This document shows, piece by piece, positions 43,413 to 51,768 of a stretch of 64,000 bases of DNA. This DNA comes from Coprococcus comes ATCC 27758 (GTDB lineage Bacteria; Bacillota; Clostridia; Lachnospirales; Lachnospiraceae). The notes under the pieces were generated by a model that made no database searches, was not told the DNA's origin, and saw nothing but the letters and a program-made list of their open reading frames with translations. Position numbers and translations under genes: made by a program. Position 1 is the first letter of the stretch. Every line of letters begins with the position of its first letter. Where the stretch lies: contig NZ_CP102277.1 of assembly GCF_025149785.1 (NCBI RefSeq), forward strand, positions 1,054,001-1,118,000. The letters are read 5' to 3'.

Positions 43413-44699
43413 ATGACAGATACAAAGACAATCAAAGTAGGATTACTTGGACTTGGAACAGTCGGAACAGGTGTTTATAAATTGATTGGACGCCGCAGTG
43501 AAGAGATGCAGCAGAAGACCGGCGCCGCTCTTGAAATAAAGAAAATCCTGGTACACAACATGAAAAAAGTAAGACAGGGTGTAGATCAGAATCTGCTGAC
43601 AGATCAGTGGAAAGAGATTATAGAAGATGATGAAATCCAAATCGTGATCGAGGTGATGGGCGGAATTGAGCCAGCGAAAACGATGATCACAGAAGCACTG
43701 AAAGCAGGGAAAAATGTAGTAAGTGCAAATAAGGATCTGATCGCAGAATATGGAAAGGAACTCTATGACGCTGCGAAAGAAGGTAGCGCTGATTTCCTGT
43801 TTGAAGCAGCGGTAGCAGGAGGAATCCCGATCATCCGTCCGCTTAAGCAGTGCCTGGAAGGCAACCAGATCGATGAGATCATGGGAATTGTCAACGGTAC
43901 GACTAACTATATCCTGACAAAGATGTTTGAAAATGGAATGGATTTCACAGAAGCACTCGCAAAGGCGACAGAGCTTGGCTATGCAGAAGCGGATCCGACG
44001 GCGGATGTGGAAGGCCTGGACGCAGGACGTAAGGTGGCAATCATGGCTACGTCAGCATTCCATTCACAGGTGAAATTTTCGGATGTCTATACGGAGGGAA
44101 TCACAAAGATCACAGCAGCAGATGTAAATTACGCAAAAGAGATGGGAAATGTGATCAAACTGATCGGTATTGCGAGAAATACATCTAATGGAATTGAAGC
44201 AGGTGTTTATCCGATGATGATCGATAAGAAACATCCGCTCGCTACCGTAAGAGATTCCTTTAATGCTGTTTTTGTACACGGAGATGCAGTTGGGGATACC
44301 ATGTTCTATGGAAGAGGAGCAGGAGAACTGCCGACCGCAAGTGCAGTTGTCGGAGATGTGATGGATGTTACAAGAAATATTGTATGGAACTGTACCGGAA
44401 GAATCGGATGGAGCGCATACAAAGAGCTTCCGATCAAGGAATTTGCGGATGTCAAGAATCGTTTCTTTATCCGTATGCAGGTGAGTAATGAACCGGGAGT
44501 ACTGGCAGCAATCGCGAAAGTATTCGGAGATCATAAGGTAAGTATCGAACGTGTGATCCAGGAACAGGCAAAAGCGGCAAAGGCAGAACTTGTCATCGGA
44601 ACATCCGCAGTCAAGGAATACCATCTTCAGGATGCACTGGAGGAATTAAAAGAAATGCCGATCGTAAGTGAGATCAGCAGCATTATCAGAGAATATTAG
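43413..44699 (+). CDS. hom: Homoserine dehydrogenase
   Basis: 428 residues from ATG 43413, with TTAGGAGGACG upstream. NAD(P)-binding KVGLLGLGTVGTGVYKL at the N-terminus, VSANKDLIAEYG, AAVAGGIPIIRPL, GIVNGTTNYILTKM and EADPTADVEGLDAGRK (catalytic lysine region) are typical. A C-terminal ACT domain (about 350-428) suggests feedback control by threonine. It reduces aspartate semialdehyde to homoserine for threonine and methionine synthesis. thyA follows after 33 bases. Confidence 0.96.
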   Translation: MTDTKTIKVGLLGLGTVGTGVYKLIGRRSEEMQQKTGAALEIKKILVHNMKKVRQGVDQNLLTDQWKEIIEDDEIQIVIEVMGGIEPAKTMITEALKAGKNVVSANKDLIAEYGKELYDAAKEGSADFLFEAAVAGGIPIIRPLKQCLEGNQIDEIMGIVNGTTNYILTKMFENGMDFTEALAKATELGYAEADPTADVEGLDAGRKVAIMATSAFHSQVKFSDVYTEGITKITAADVNYAKEMGNVIKLIGIARNTSNGIEAGVYPMMIDKKHPLATVRDSFNAVFVHGDAVGDTMFYGRGAGELPTASAVVGDVMDVTRNIVWNCTGRIGWSAYKELPIKEFADVKNRFFIRMQVSNEPGVLAAIAKVFGDHKVSIERVIQEQAKAAKAELVIGTSAVKEYHLQDALEELKEMPIVSEISSIIREY

Positions 44700-44732
44700 A
44701 AGGCACAGCATTGGAAAAAGGAGTAATCAGGC

Positions 44733-45581
44733 ATGAGTTATGCAGACAAAGTTTTTATAGAGATGTGCAGGGACATCATTGATAATGGAACCAGCACAGA
44801 AGGAGAAAAGGTACGTCCGAGATGGGAAGACGGGACTCCGGCGTATACTGTAAAAAAATTTGGTGTGGTGAACCGGTATGATCTGCGAAAAGAATTCCCG
44901 GCACTGACACTCAGAAGAACCGGGATCAAAAGCTGTACGGACGAGCTTTTGTGGATCTGGCAGAAAAAATCCAATAATATCCACGATCTGAACAGTCACA
45001 TCTGGGACAGCTGGGCAGATGAAGATGGATCGATCGGGAAGGCATACGGCTATCAGATGGGCGTAAAGCATGTCTACAAAGAAGGAATGATGGATCAGGT
45101 AGACCGTGTACTCTATGATCTGAAGAATAATCCTTACAGCCGCCGGATCATGACGAATATCTATGTACATCAAGATCTTCATGAGATGAATCTGTATCCG
45201 TGTGCATACAGCATGACGTTCAATGTGACAAAAGAAAAAGGCAGCGACAAGCTGACACTGAACGGAATCCTGAACCAGCGTTCCCAGGATGTGTTGGCGG
45301 CAAATAACTGGAATGTATGCCAGTATGCTGTGCTGCTTCATATGCTCGCGCAGGTATGCGATATGCAGGTGGGCGAATTTGTACATGTGATCGCAGATGC
45401 ACATATTTACGACAGGCATATTTCACTGATCGAGGAACTGATTTCAAGAGAGACGCACCCGGCACCGAAATTCTGGCTGAATCCGGAAGTGAAAGATTTC
45501 TATCAGTTTACACCGGATGACGTAAGATTAGACGATTATGTGACAGGACCGCAGATCAAAAATATTCCGATCGCGGTTTAG
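44733..45581 (+). CDS. thyA: Thymidylate synthase
   Basis: 282 residues. Catalytic Cys157 in LYPCAYSMTF, NPYSRRIMTNIY, LNQRSQDVLAANNWN and HVIADAHIYDRHI are the conserved ThyA blocks. It methylates dUMP using methylene-tetrahydrofolate, leaving dihydrofolate, which the next gene product (FolA) recycles. AAAAAGGAG precedes the ATG. PCAYS instead of the common PCHYL-like loop is a known variant among Firmicutes. Confidence 0.96.
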   Translation: MSYADKVFIEMCRDIIDNGTSTEGEKVRPRWEDGTPAYTVKKFGVVNRYDLRKEFPALTLRRTGIKSCTDELLWIWQKKSNNIHDLNSHIWDSWADEDGSIGKAYGYQMGVKHVYKEGMMDQVDRVLYDLKNNPYSRRIMTNIYVHQDLHEMNLYPCAYSMTFNVTKEKGSDKLTLNGILNQRSQDVLAANNWNVCQYAVLLHMLAQVCDMQVGEFVHVIADAHIYDRHISLIEELISRETHPAPKFWLNPEVKDFYQFTPDDVRLDDYVTGPQIKNIPIAV

Positions 45582-45598
45582 AAAAGGAGACAGATACG

Positions 45599-46087
45599 AT
45601 GAACATTATTGTAAATGCAGATAAAAACTGGGCAATAGGAAAGAATAACAGTCTGCTTGTACGAATCCCGGCAGATATGAAATACTTCCGTCAGATGACA
45701 GAAGGAAATATTGTCGTGATGGGAAGAAAGACGCTGGAAAGCTTTCCGCAGGGGCGTCCGCTTGCCAACCGGGTTAATATCGTGATTTCCCATAATCCGG
45801 ATTATCAGGTGAAGGATGCGATCGTGGTACACAGTGTGGAAGAGGCAATGCAGGAATGTAAAAAGCACAAAGGAGAAGTCTTTGTGATCGGCGGAGAAAG
45901 TATTTACCGTGCAATGCTTCCGTATTGTAATATAGCGTATGTTACGCGGACAGATCATGTATATGAGGCAGATACCTGGTTCCCGGATCTGGAAAAGGAT
46001 CCGGATTGGCAAAAAACAGCTGAGACGGATGAACAGACATATTTCGATCTTGAGTATGTATTTGCAAAATATGAAAGAATAAAATAG
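45599..46087 (+). CDS. folA: Dihydrofolate reductase
   Basis: 162 residues. MNIIVNADKNWAIGKNNSLL, IVVMGRKTLESFP and VFVIGGESIYRAMLP are classic DHFR motifs. It regenerates tetrahydrofolate after ThyA. 17 bases after thyA with AAAAGGAGACAG upstream, the usual thyA-folA pair. Confidence 0.96.
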   Translation: MNIIVNADKNWAIGKNNSLLVRIPADMKYFRQMTEGNIVVMGRKTLESFPQGRPLANRVNIVISHNPDYQVKDAIVVHSVEEAMQECKKHKGEVFVIGGESIYRAMLPYCNIAYVTRTDHVYEADTWFPDLEKDPDWQKTAETDEQTYFDLEYVFAKYERIK

Positions 46088-46113
46088 ATCAATAAAATTT
46101 GCGAAATGTATCA

Positions 46114-46143
46114 TTGACAAATCAATAGACCACTCATTATAAT
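46114..46143 (+). promoter_or_regulatory. Promoter of the ilvB T-box leader
   Basis: TTGACA (46114-46119), 18-bp spacer, TATAAT (46138-46143): full consensus hexamers. Confidence 0.88.
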
Positions 46144-46149
46144 AAATGT

Positions 46150-46450
46150 AATCGATGAGACAATAGAAAAAATGCTATGACAAGGAGGAGTATATAATCT
46201 TCGGAAGCAAAGAGAGAAGGCGGACGGTGTAAGCCTTCATGAAGGGATTGTAGAAGTAGCCTTTGAGCAGCGGACCGAACGGGAATTTCTCAAGTAGACT
46301 TCGACGTAGGCCCTACGTTACAGGGGAATAGTATCGAACATTTCTATGGTTCTGTACTTGCGTGAGAGCAGAGAAGCAGCTTCTCTGAAGACAGGTGGTA
46401 ACACGGATTTTATATTCGCCCTGAACGGTCAGCCGTTTAGGGCGTTTGTT
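46150..46450 (+). ncRNA. T-box leader controlling ilvB
   Basis: Stem I elements: AGTA (46189-46192) on the 5' side and the conserved AGAGAGAAGG and GGTGTAAGCCTTC apical block (about 46211-46238). On the 3' side TAGAAGTAGCC contains the likely specifier codon GTA at 46256-46258, which would read tRNA-Val. The T-box AGGTGGTAACACGG lies at 46393-46406; its UGGU pairs with the uncharged tRNA end. The terminator CGCCCTGAACGG with CCGTTTAGGGCG spans 46417-46444. Uncharged tRNA would favour the antiterminator and switch on ilvB and following genes. The specifier assignment rests on position only. Confidence 0.9.
46417..46450 (+). terminator. T-box terminator hairpin
   Basis: 12-bp stem with one G-U pair around TCAG, followed by a broken T-run (TTTGTT). 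It is the off state of the ilvB T-box. Confidence 0.85.
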
Positions 46451-46514
46451 ATTCTATATGACTATGATAAAAATTTGGCGATCATCTGTATAGAAAATTC
46501 ATGGAGGTAAATTT

Positions 46515-48245
46515 ATGAAAAAAATATCAGGGAACAAATTACTTGTAAAAGCATTAAAAGAGGAGGGGGTAGATATCCTTTTTGGATATCCGGGAGCCTG
46601 TACAATTGATATCAGTGATGAAATATACAAACAGGATTACACAAAAGTTGTACTTCCGCGTCATGAACAGGCACTTGTCCATGCTGCAGACGCTTACGCC
46701 AGATCAACAGGAAAAGTCGGGGTATGTCTGGTAACAAGCGGACCGGGTGCAACCAATCTGGTGACAGGAATTGCAACGGCAAATTATGACAGTGTACCGC
46801 TGGTATGTTTTACCGGACAGGTTGCGAGACATCTGATCGGAAATGATGCATTCCAGGAAGTTGATATTGTAGGTATTACAAGAAGTATCACAAAATACGG
46901 TGTGACAGTAAGAAAGAGAGAAGATCTGGGAAGAATCATCAAAGAGGCATTCTATATTGCGCGTAGCGGACGTCCGGGTCCGGTTCTTGTGGATCTCCCG
47001 AAAGATGTAATGGCAGAGCTTGGAAGCCCGAATTATCCGGAGACAGTCAATATCCGCGGATATAAGCCGAGTACCGGTGTTCACATCGGACAGCTTAAGA
47101 GAGCAGTCAAGATGCTTGGAAAAGCAAAGAAACCGTTGTTCCTTGCCGGTGGTGGGGTAAATATTGCAGGAGCGAATAAGGCGTTTACCGAACTTGTAGA
47201 ACGTACCCAGATCCCGGTTGTGACAACGATCATGGGACGTGGTGCGATTCCGACAACGCATCCGCTTTTTATCGGTAATCTGGGGATGCACGGTGCATAT
47301 GCATCCAATATGGCAGTGGAAGAATGCGATCTGCTGTTCTCGATCGGGACCAGATTTAACGATCGTATCACCGGAAAACTGCATGCATTTGCACCGAAGG
47401 CTACGATCGTACATATCGACATTGATACTTCCTCCATCTCACGTAACATTCAGGTAGATATTCCGATCGTTGCGGATGCAAAAGAAGCAATTGAAAAATT
47501 ATTGGAATATGTAGAACCAATGGAGAAAAAAGAAAGCTGGATGGAACAGATCGAAGGCTGGAAAGAGGAGCATCCGCTTAGGATGAAACCAAAGGGAGAC
47601 CAGATGCAGGCTCAGGATATTCTGGAGACGATCAATGAAGTGTTTAAAGAGGATGACAAGATTGTTGTGACAGATGTAGGACAGCATCAGATGTTCACAT
47701 CCCAGTATCTGGAAGTGAATGAAAAGACCAGACTTTATATGTCCGGCGGACTTGGAACCATGGGATATGGATTCCCGGGAGCAGTCGGAGCGCAGATTGG
47801 CAATCCGGACAGTACGGTGATTGCAATTTCCGGTGATGGCGGTATGCAGATGAATATTCAGGAATTTGCAACAGCAGTGCTGGAAGAACTTCCTTTGATC
47901 CTCTGTGTATTTAACAATACCTATCTTGGAATGGTTCGCCAGTGGCAGAAACTTTTCTATGGAAAACGCTATTCTATGACAGATCTTCGTGCAGGCGCAG
48001 CGACAAGACGTGGAGAAGAGCATCCACCGAAATATACGCCGGACTTTGTAAAACTTGCAGAAAGCTATGGGGCAAAGGGAATCCGTGTAACCGAAAAATC
48101 CGAGATGAAAGCAGCATTTGAACAGGCAAAAGCAAACCGTGCACTGAAGGTGCCGACTCTGATCGAATTCATGCTGGATCCGGAAGTACAGGTTTATCCG
48201 ATGGTACGTCCGGGCGGAACCCTGGAAGATCTTTTGATGGATTAA
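46515..48245 (+). CDS. ilvB: Acetolactate synthase large subunit
   Basis: 576 residues. Thiamine diphosphate enzyme of branched-chain amino acid synthesis. Shown by GYPGACTIDISDEI, LPRHEQALVHAADAYAR, GPGATNLVTGIA, FTGQV, and the ThDP-binding GDGGMQMNIQEFATAVLEEL with the metal-binding NNTYLGMVRQWQ. It works with the small subunit encoded 18 bases downstream. Controlled by the T-box in its leader. ATGGAGGTAAATTT precedes the ATG. Confidence 0.97.
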   Translation: MKKISGNKLLVKALKEEGVDILFGYPGACTIDISDEIYKQDYTKVVLPRHEQALVHAADAYARSTGKVGVCLVTSGPGATNLVTGIATANYDSVPLVCFTGQVARHLIGNDAFQEVDIVGITRSITKYGVTVRKREDLGRIIKEAFYIARSGRPGPVLVDLPKDVMAELGSPNYPETVNIRGYKPSTGVHIGQLKRAVKMLGKAKKPLFLAGGGVNIAGANKAFTELVERTQIPVVTTIMGRGAIPTTHPLFIGNLGMHGAYASNMAVEECDLLFSIGTRFNDRITGKLHAFAPKATIVHIDIDTSSISRNIQVDIPIVADAKEAIEKLLEYVEPMEKKESWMEQIEGWKEEHPLRMKPKGDQMQAQDILETINEVFKEDDKIVVTDVGQHQMFTSQYLEVNEKTRLYMSGGLGTMGYGFPGAVGAQIGNPDSTVIAISGDGGMQMNIQEFATAVLEELPLILCVFNNTYLGMVRQWQKLFYGKRYSMTDLRAGAATRRGEEHPPKYTPDFVKLAESYGAKGIRVTEKSEMKAAFEQAKANRALKVPTLIEFMLDPEVQVYPMVRPGGTLEDLLMD

Positions 48246-48263
48246 TGGAGAGGAGAGGTGAAG

Positions 48264-48773
48264 ATGGATAATACAATGAAAAAAAGATGGATTTCCTTAT
48301 ATGTGGAAAATCAGGTTGGTGTACTTTCAAAGATTTCCGGACTCTTTTCCGGTAAATCCTATAATCTGGAGAGTCTGACGGTAGGTAGAACAGAAGATCC
48401 GACTATCTCCAAAATGACGATTGAGACGAACAGTGATGAAGAGACTTATGAGCAGATCAAAAAACAGCTGAACCGTATGGTTGAAGTCATCAGAGTCATT
48501 GATTTTACAGAAGTATCTGTTGTTATGCAGGAGCTGATGTTTATCAAGGTAAAAAACTGTACACCGGAAGATAAGACAGAGCTTTTCCAGATCGCGCAGA
48601 CCTATCAGGCAAAGGTACGTGATTATGGAAAAGACAGTGTGCTTCTTGAATTTGTACACACGGCACATAAAAATACAGCGATCATCCAGTTTCTACGTTC
48701 TGAATTCAATTCAATTGAAGTTGTAAGAGGCGGAAGTGTGGGGATTGAAGCGATCACAATGCCAAAAAGATAA
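48264..48773 (+). CDS. ilvH: Acetolactate synthase regulatory small subunit
   Basis: 169 residues. N-terminal ACT domain (WISLYVENQVGVLSKISGLF, SYNLESLTVGRTEDPTISKM) that binds valine for feedback control, and the C-terminal ALS small-subunit domain. AGGAGAGG is 5 bases from ATG 48264 and overlaps the in-frame GTG at 48258, so 48264 is preferred. It activates IlvB and makes it Val-sensitive. Confidence 0.95.
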   Translation: MDNTMKKRWISLYVENQVGVLSKISGLFSGKSYNLESLTVGRTEDPTISKMTIETNSDEETYEQIKKQLNRMVEVIRVIDFTEVSVVMQELMFIKVKNCTPEDKTELFQIAQTYQAKVRDYGKDSVLLEFVHTAHKNTAIIQFLRSEFNSIEVVRGGSVGIEAITMPKR

Positions 48774-48800
48774 AAAAATCAAAAAAAACAGAGCGCACTC

Positions 48801-48829
48801 TTGAATTTGAAAAACAGAAGTAATATAAT
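48801..48829 (+). promoter_or_regulatory. Promoter of ilvE
   Basis: TTGAAT (48801-48806), 17-bp spacer, TATAAT (48824-48829), leaving a leader of about 92 bases in which no riboswitch is recognised. Confidence 0.75.
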
Positions 48830-48927
48830 AGCGATATGTAATCCGTAGGATTTAAAATACGGGAAGCAAAAATTATAATTTAGATATATGTTACTGTAAG
48901 AAGCAACAAGGGAATGGAGGAATTACA

Positions 48928-49953
48928 ATGGAAAAGAAACAGATTGACTGGTCAAGCATAGGATTTGGTTATATCCCGACCGAAAAGAGATATGTTTCAA
49001 ATTACAAAGATGGAAAGTGGGATGATGGATGCCTGACAGAAGATGCCAACATTGTATTGAATGAGTGTGCAGGTGTTCTGCAGTATTCCCAGTCAGTATT
49101 TGAAGGTATGAAGGCATACACAACAGAAGACGGACGCATCGTTGTATTCCGCCCGGATATGAACGCAAAGAGATTTGCTGATTCCGCAAGAAGACTTGAG
49201 ATGCCGGTATTTCCGGAAGACCGTTTTGTAGATGCGATCGTACAGGTAGTAAAAGCTAATGCGGCTTATGTACCACCTTACGGATCAGGAGCGTCCCTTT
49301 ATATCCGTCCATATATGTTCGGAAGCAATCCGGTTATCGGAGTTAAACCTGCTGACGAATATCAGTTCCGTGCATTTGTAACACCAGTAGGACCATATTT
49401 CAAGGGCGGCGCAAAGCCGATCACAATTAAAGTCTCAGACTTTGACCGTGCAGCACCGCATGGAACAGGACATATCAAAGCTGGTCTTAACTATGCAATG
49501 AGCTTACATGCAATTGTAACAGCACATGAAGAAGGCTATGCAGAGAATATGTATCTGGATGCAGCAACAAGAACAAAAGTAGAAGAGACAGGTGGAGCAA
49601 ATTTCATCTTCGTCACAAAAGATGGTAAAGTAGTTACTCCGAAGTCAAACAGTATCCTTCCATCTATTACAAGACGTTCTATTCTTTATGTGGCAGAACA
49701 TTATCTTGGACTTGAGACAGAAGAAAGAGAAGTATATCTTGATGAAGTAAAAGACTTTGCAGAATGCGGACTTTGTGGAACAGCAGCAGTTATTTCACCG
49801 GTTGGAAAGATTGTAGATCATGGTAAAGAAATCTGCTTCCCAAGCGGAATGGATGAGATGGGACCTGTTATCAAGAAATTATATGAAACACTTACCGGAA
49901 TTCAGATGGGACACATCGAAGCACCGGAAGGATGGATCCAGGTGGTTGAATAA
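48928..49953 (+). CDS. ilvE: Branched-chain amino acid aminotransferase
   Basis: 341 residues, class IV PLP enzyme. YSQSVFEGMKAYTTEDGRI, FRPDMNAKRFADSARRLEMP, IKAGLNYAMSLHA (PLP lysine region) and EVYLDEVKDFAECGLCGTAA are typical. It transfers amino groups between glutamate and the Val, Leu and Ile keto acids. It has its own promoter, but its place right after ilvBH points to joint function. The stop codon overlaps the next ATG (TAATG). Confidence 0.96.
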   Translation: MEKKQIDWSSIGFGYIPTEKRYVSNYKDGKWDDGCLTEDANIVLNECAGVLQYSQSVFEGMKAYTTEDGRIVVFRPDMNAKRFADSARRLEMPVFPEDRFVDAIVQVVKANAAYVPPYGSGASLYIRPYMFGSNPVIGVKPADEYQFRAFVTPVGPYFKGGAKPITIKVSDFDRAAPHGTGHIKAGLNYAMSLHAIVTAHEEGYAENMYLDAATRTKVEETGGANFIFVTKDGKVVTPKSNSILPSITRRSILYVAEHYLGLETEEREVYLDEVKDFAECGLCGTAAVISPVGKIVDHGKEICFPSGMDEMGPVIKKLYETLTGIQMGHIEAPEGWIQVVE

Positions 49954-50588
49954 TGGATAAATTCGTTACAAAGCGAAATGATCTGCTCGCTGAGCAGGTG
50001 ATAAAGAATTTGAAGTCCCGTCAGATGGAGGGACATTATGTACAGACCAAAGAAGAGGCACTTGCCCTTGCACTGGAGCTGATTCCGGAAGGAAGCAGCA
50101 TCAGTTGGGGAGGGTCTATGAGCATTAAGGCAATTGGTCTTCCTGAAGCACTTCATAAAGGAAATTATAAAGTGCTGGACAGAGCTCTGTGTGCGACACC
50201 GGAGGAAAACGCAGAGATGATGCATCAGGCACTTAACTGCGATTATTTTCTGGCAAGCTGTAATGCAATCTCGGAAGATGGGATACTGGTTAATATAGAT
50301 GGAAATGCAAACCGTGTGGCAGCTATTTCTTACGGACCGGAAAATGTTCTGATGATCGTTGGCATGAACAAAATTGTAAGAAGTGCAGAGGATGCATATG
50401 CCCGTGCAAAGTATGTGGCAGCTCCGATTAACGGACAGCGTTATGAAGGGCTTCCGTGTACGAAGACAGGTGTCTGTTCCAACTGTAAATCTCCGAAAAG
50501 TATCTGCTGTCAGACACTGATTACAAGATTCAGCCATGTTCCAAACAGAATAAAAGTGATTCTGGTGAATGAAGAACTGGGATTCTAA
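49953..50588 (+). CDS. LUD-domain (LutC/YkgG-like) protein
   Basis: 211 residues. LUD (DUF162) features: ALALELIPEGSSISWGGSMS, DYFLASCNAISEDGILVNID, RVAAISYGPENVLMIVGMNK. Several Cys near the end (PCTKTGVCSNCKSPKSIC) could hold metal or a cluster. The family includes subunits of the lactate-utilising LutABC complex, but this stand-alone short form is of unknown function. It is translationally coupled to ilvE (4-base overlap). Confidence 0.85.
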   Translation: MDKFVTKRNDLLAEQVIKNLKSRQMEGHYVQTKEEALALALELIPEGSSISWGGSMSIKAIGLPEALHKGNYKVLDRALCATPEENAEMMHQALNCDYFLASCNAISEDGILVNIDGNANRVAAISYGPENVLMIVGMNKIVRSAEDAYARAKYVAAPINGQRYEGLPCTKTGVCSNCKSPKSICCQTLITRFSHVPNRIKVILVNEELGF

Positions 50589-50598
50589 AAAAACGAAG

Positions 50599-50629
50599 AG
50601 AATCAGGGAATTTCCCCTGGTTCTTTTTT
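50599..50629 (+). terminator. Intrinsic terminator after the LUD gene
   Basis: AGAATCAGGG pairs with CCCTGGTTCT (one G-U) and is followed by a T-run, into which the dispersed repeat is directly joined. Confidence 0.85.
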
Positions 50630-50630
50630 A

Positions 50631-50760
50631 TTTCATAGGAAATTCCGAAGGAACTTCCTATGAAATAAAAGGCACTACGTGCCGGAGATGCGCACTCGCA
50701 CGAAGATGAAGAAAGTCGCAAGCGACTGCGCTCGGCGCGAGAATGTGCCAAGGCACATTC
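50631..50760 (+). repeat. Dispersed structured repeat, copy 1
   Basis: About 130 bp made of successive hairpins: TTTCATAGGAA/TTCCTATGAAA (50631-50665), GGCAC/GTGCC (50671-50683), AGTCGC/GCGACT (50714-50727), GCGC/GCGC (50728-50738) and GAATGTGCC/GGCACATTC (50741-50760). A second copy lies at 63471. Its ends are near-identical in the two copies and the middle varies. It sits just after a terminator. The rest of the gap to 50990 is AT-rich with a weak promoter. Confidence 0.85.
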
Positions 50761-50856
50761 TTTTTTGTGTCTGAAAAAGAAAATGCGTTACTGGTCACAG
50801 GTACTGTGAACAGTAAAGAAAATTCCAAAAGGGAAAAGTTCTCATCAGAATATGAC

Positions 50857-50885
50857 TTTCCTAGAGGAAAATCCTGTGTTATACT
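50857..50885 (+). promoter_or_regulatory. Possible promoter of the methyltransferase operon
   Basis: TATACT at 50880-50885 with a poor -35 (TTTCCT at 50857-50862) that overlaps a TTTCCTAGAGGAAA palindrome. The remaining leader to 50990 shows nothing I recognise. Confidence 0.35.
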
Positions 50886-50990
50886 ATAAAATAATCTGGA
50901 TGTCAGGATGCGCAGCGGAGTGGTCCGTGGACATCGGTCAGTGCGGCTTATGGGCATTGATGGCGAATCGAAAGAGAGGAACAACAGAGT

Positions 50991-51749
50991 ATGGAAGCGT
51001 ATACAAGCTTTGCATGTGTATATGATACCTTCATGGATAATATTCCCTACGAAGAATGGTGTGAATATCTCACCGGTCTTATGAGAGAATATGGTGTCAG
51101 AGATGGACTGGTACTGGATCTGGGGTGCGGTACCGGGAATATGACAGAATTGCTTGCAAAGGCAGGATATGATATGATTGGTGCGGACAATGCGGAAGAG
51201 ATGCTGGAGATCGCAATGGAGAAACGAGACAAATCCGGTTATGATATTCTGTATCTTCTGCAGGATATGAGAGAGTTCGAACTGTATGGTACGGTAAGAG
51301 CTGTCATCAGTGTCTGCGATTCAGTCAATTATATTACAGAGCCGGAAGAACTTCAGGAAGTATTCCGCCTGGTCAACAATTATCTGGATCCGAAAGGTGT
51401 TTTTATTTTTGATTTTAATACACGTTACAAGTATGAAGAGATTCTTGGGGATCGCACAATTGCGGAGAACCGGGAGGAATGCAGTTTTATCTGGGACAAC
51501 TATTATTACGAAGATGAGAAGATCAATGAATATGATCTGAGTCTTTTTATTGAGACAGATAAGGACAGTGGGCTTTATCGCAAATATGAGGAGACGCATT
51601 ATCAGAGAGCGTATACGCTGGAGGAGATGAAGGAACTGATCCGGAAGTCGGGGCTGGAATTTGTGACAGCATACGATGCATTTTCAAAGAATGCGCCGAT
51701 GGACACAAGCGAGCGCATTTATGTGATCGCAAGAGAACAGGGAAAATAG
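50991..51749 (+). CDS. Class I SAM-dependent methyltransferase
   Basis: 252 residues. The SAM-binding motif VLDLGCGTGNMTELL lies at about 40-55, followed by MIGADNAEEMLEIA and the motif IV region VISVCDSVNYI. FIFDFNTRYKYEEI matches a common Firmicute methyltransferase of unknown substrate, often next to hslO. GAGAGGAAC precedes the ATG. Followed by hslO after 19 bases. Confidence 0.88.
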   Translation: MEAYTSFACVYDTFMDNIPYEEWCEYLTGLMREYGVRDGLVLDLGCGTGNMTELLAKAGYDMIGADNAEEMLEIAMEKRDKSGYDILYLLQDMREFELYGTVRAVISVCDSVNYITEPEELQEVFRLVNNYLDPKGVFIFDFNTRYKYEEILGDRTIAENREECSFIWDNYYYEDEKINEYDLSLFIETDKDSGLYRKYEETHYQRAYTLEEMKELIRKSGLEFVTAYDAFSKNAPMDTSERIYVIAREQGK

Positions 51750-51768
51750 AACAGGAGAGAATTGTTAT

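Noticed and set aside
50530-50751. Minus-strand frame containing SPARSAFYFIGSSFGISYE
   Set aside because: The same peptide is readable in the second repeat copy at 63.5 kb, so it comes from the structured repeat and not from a gene.
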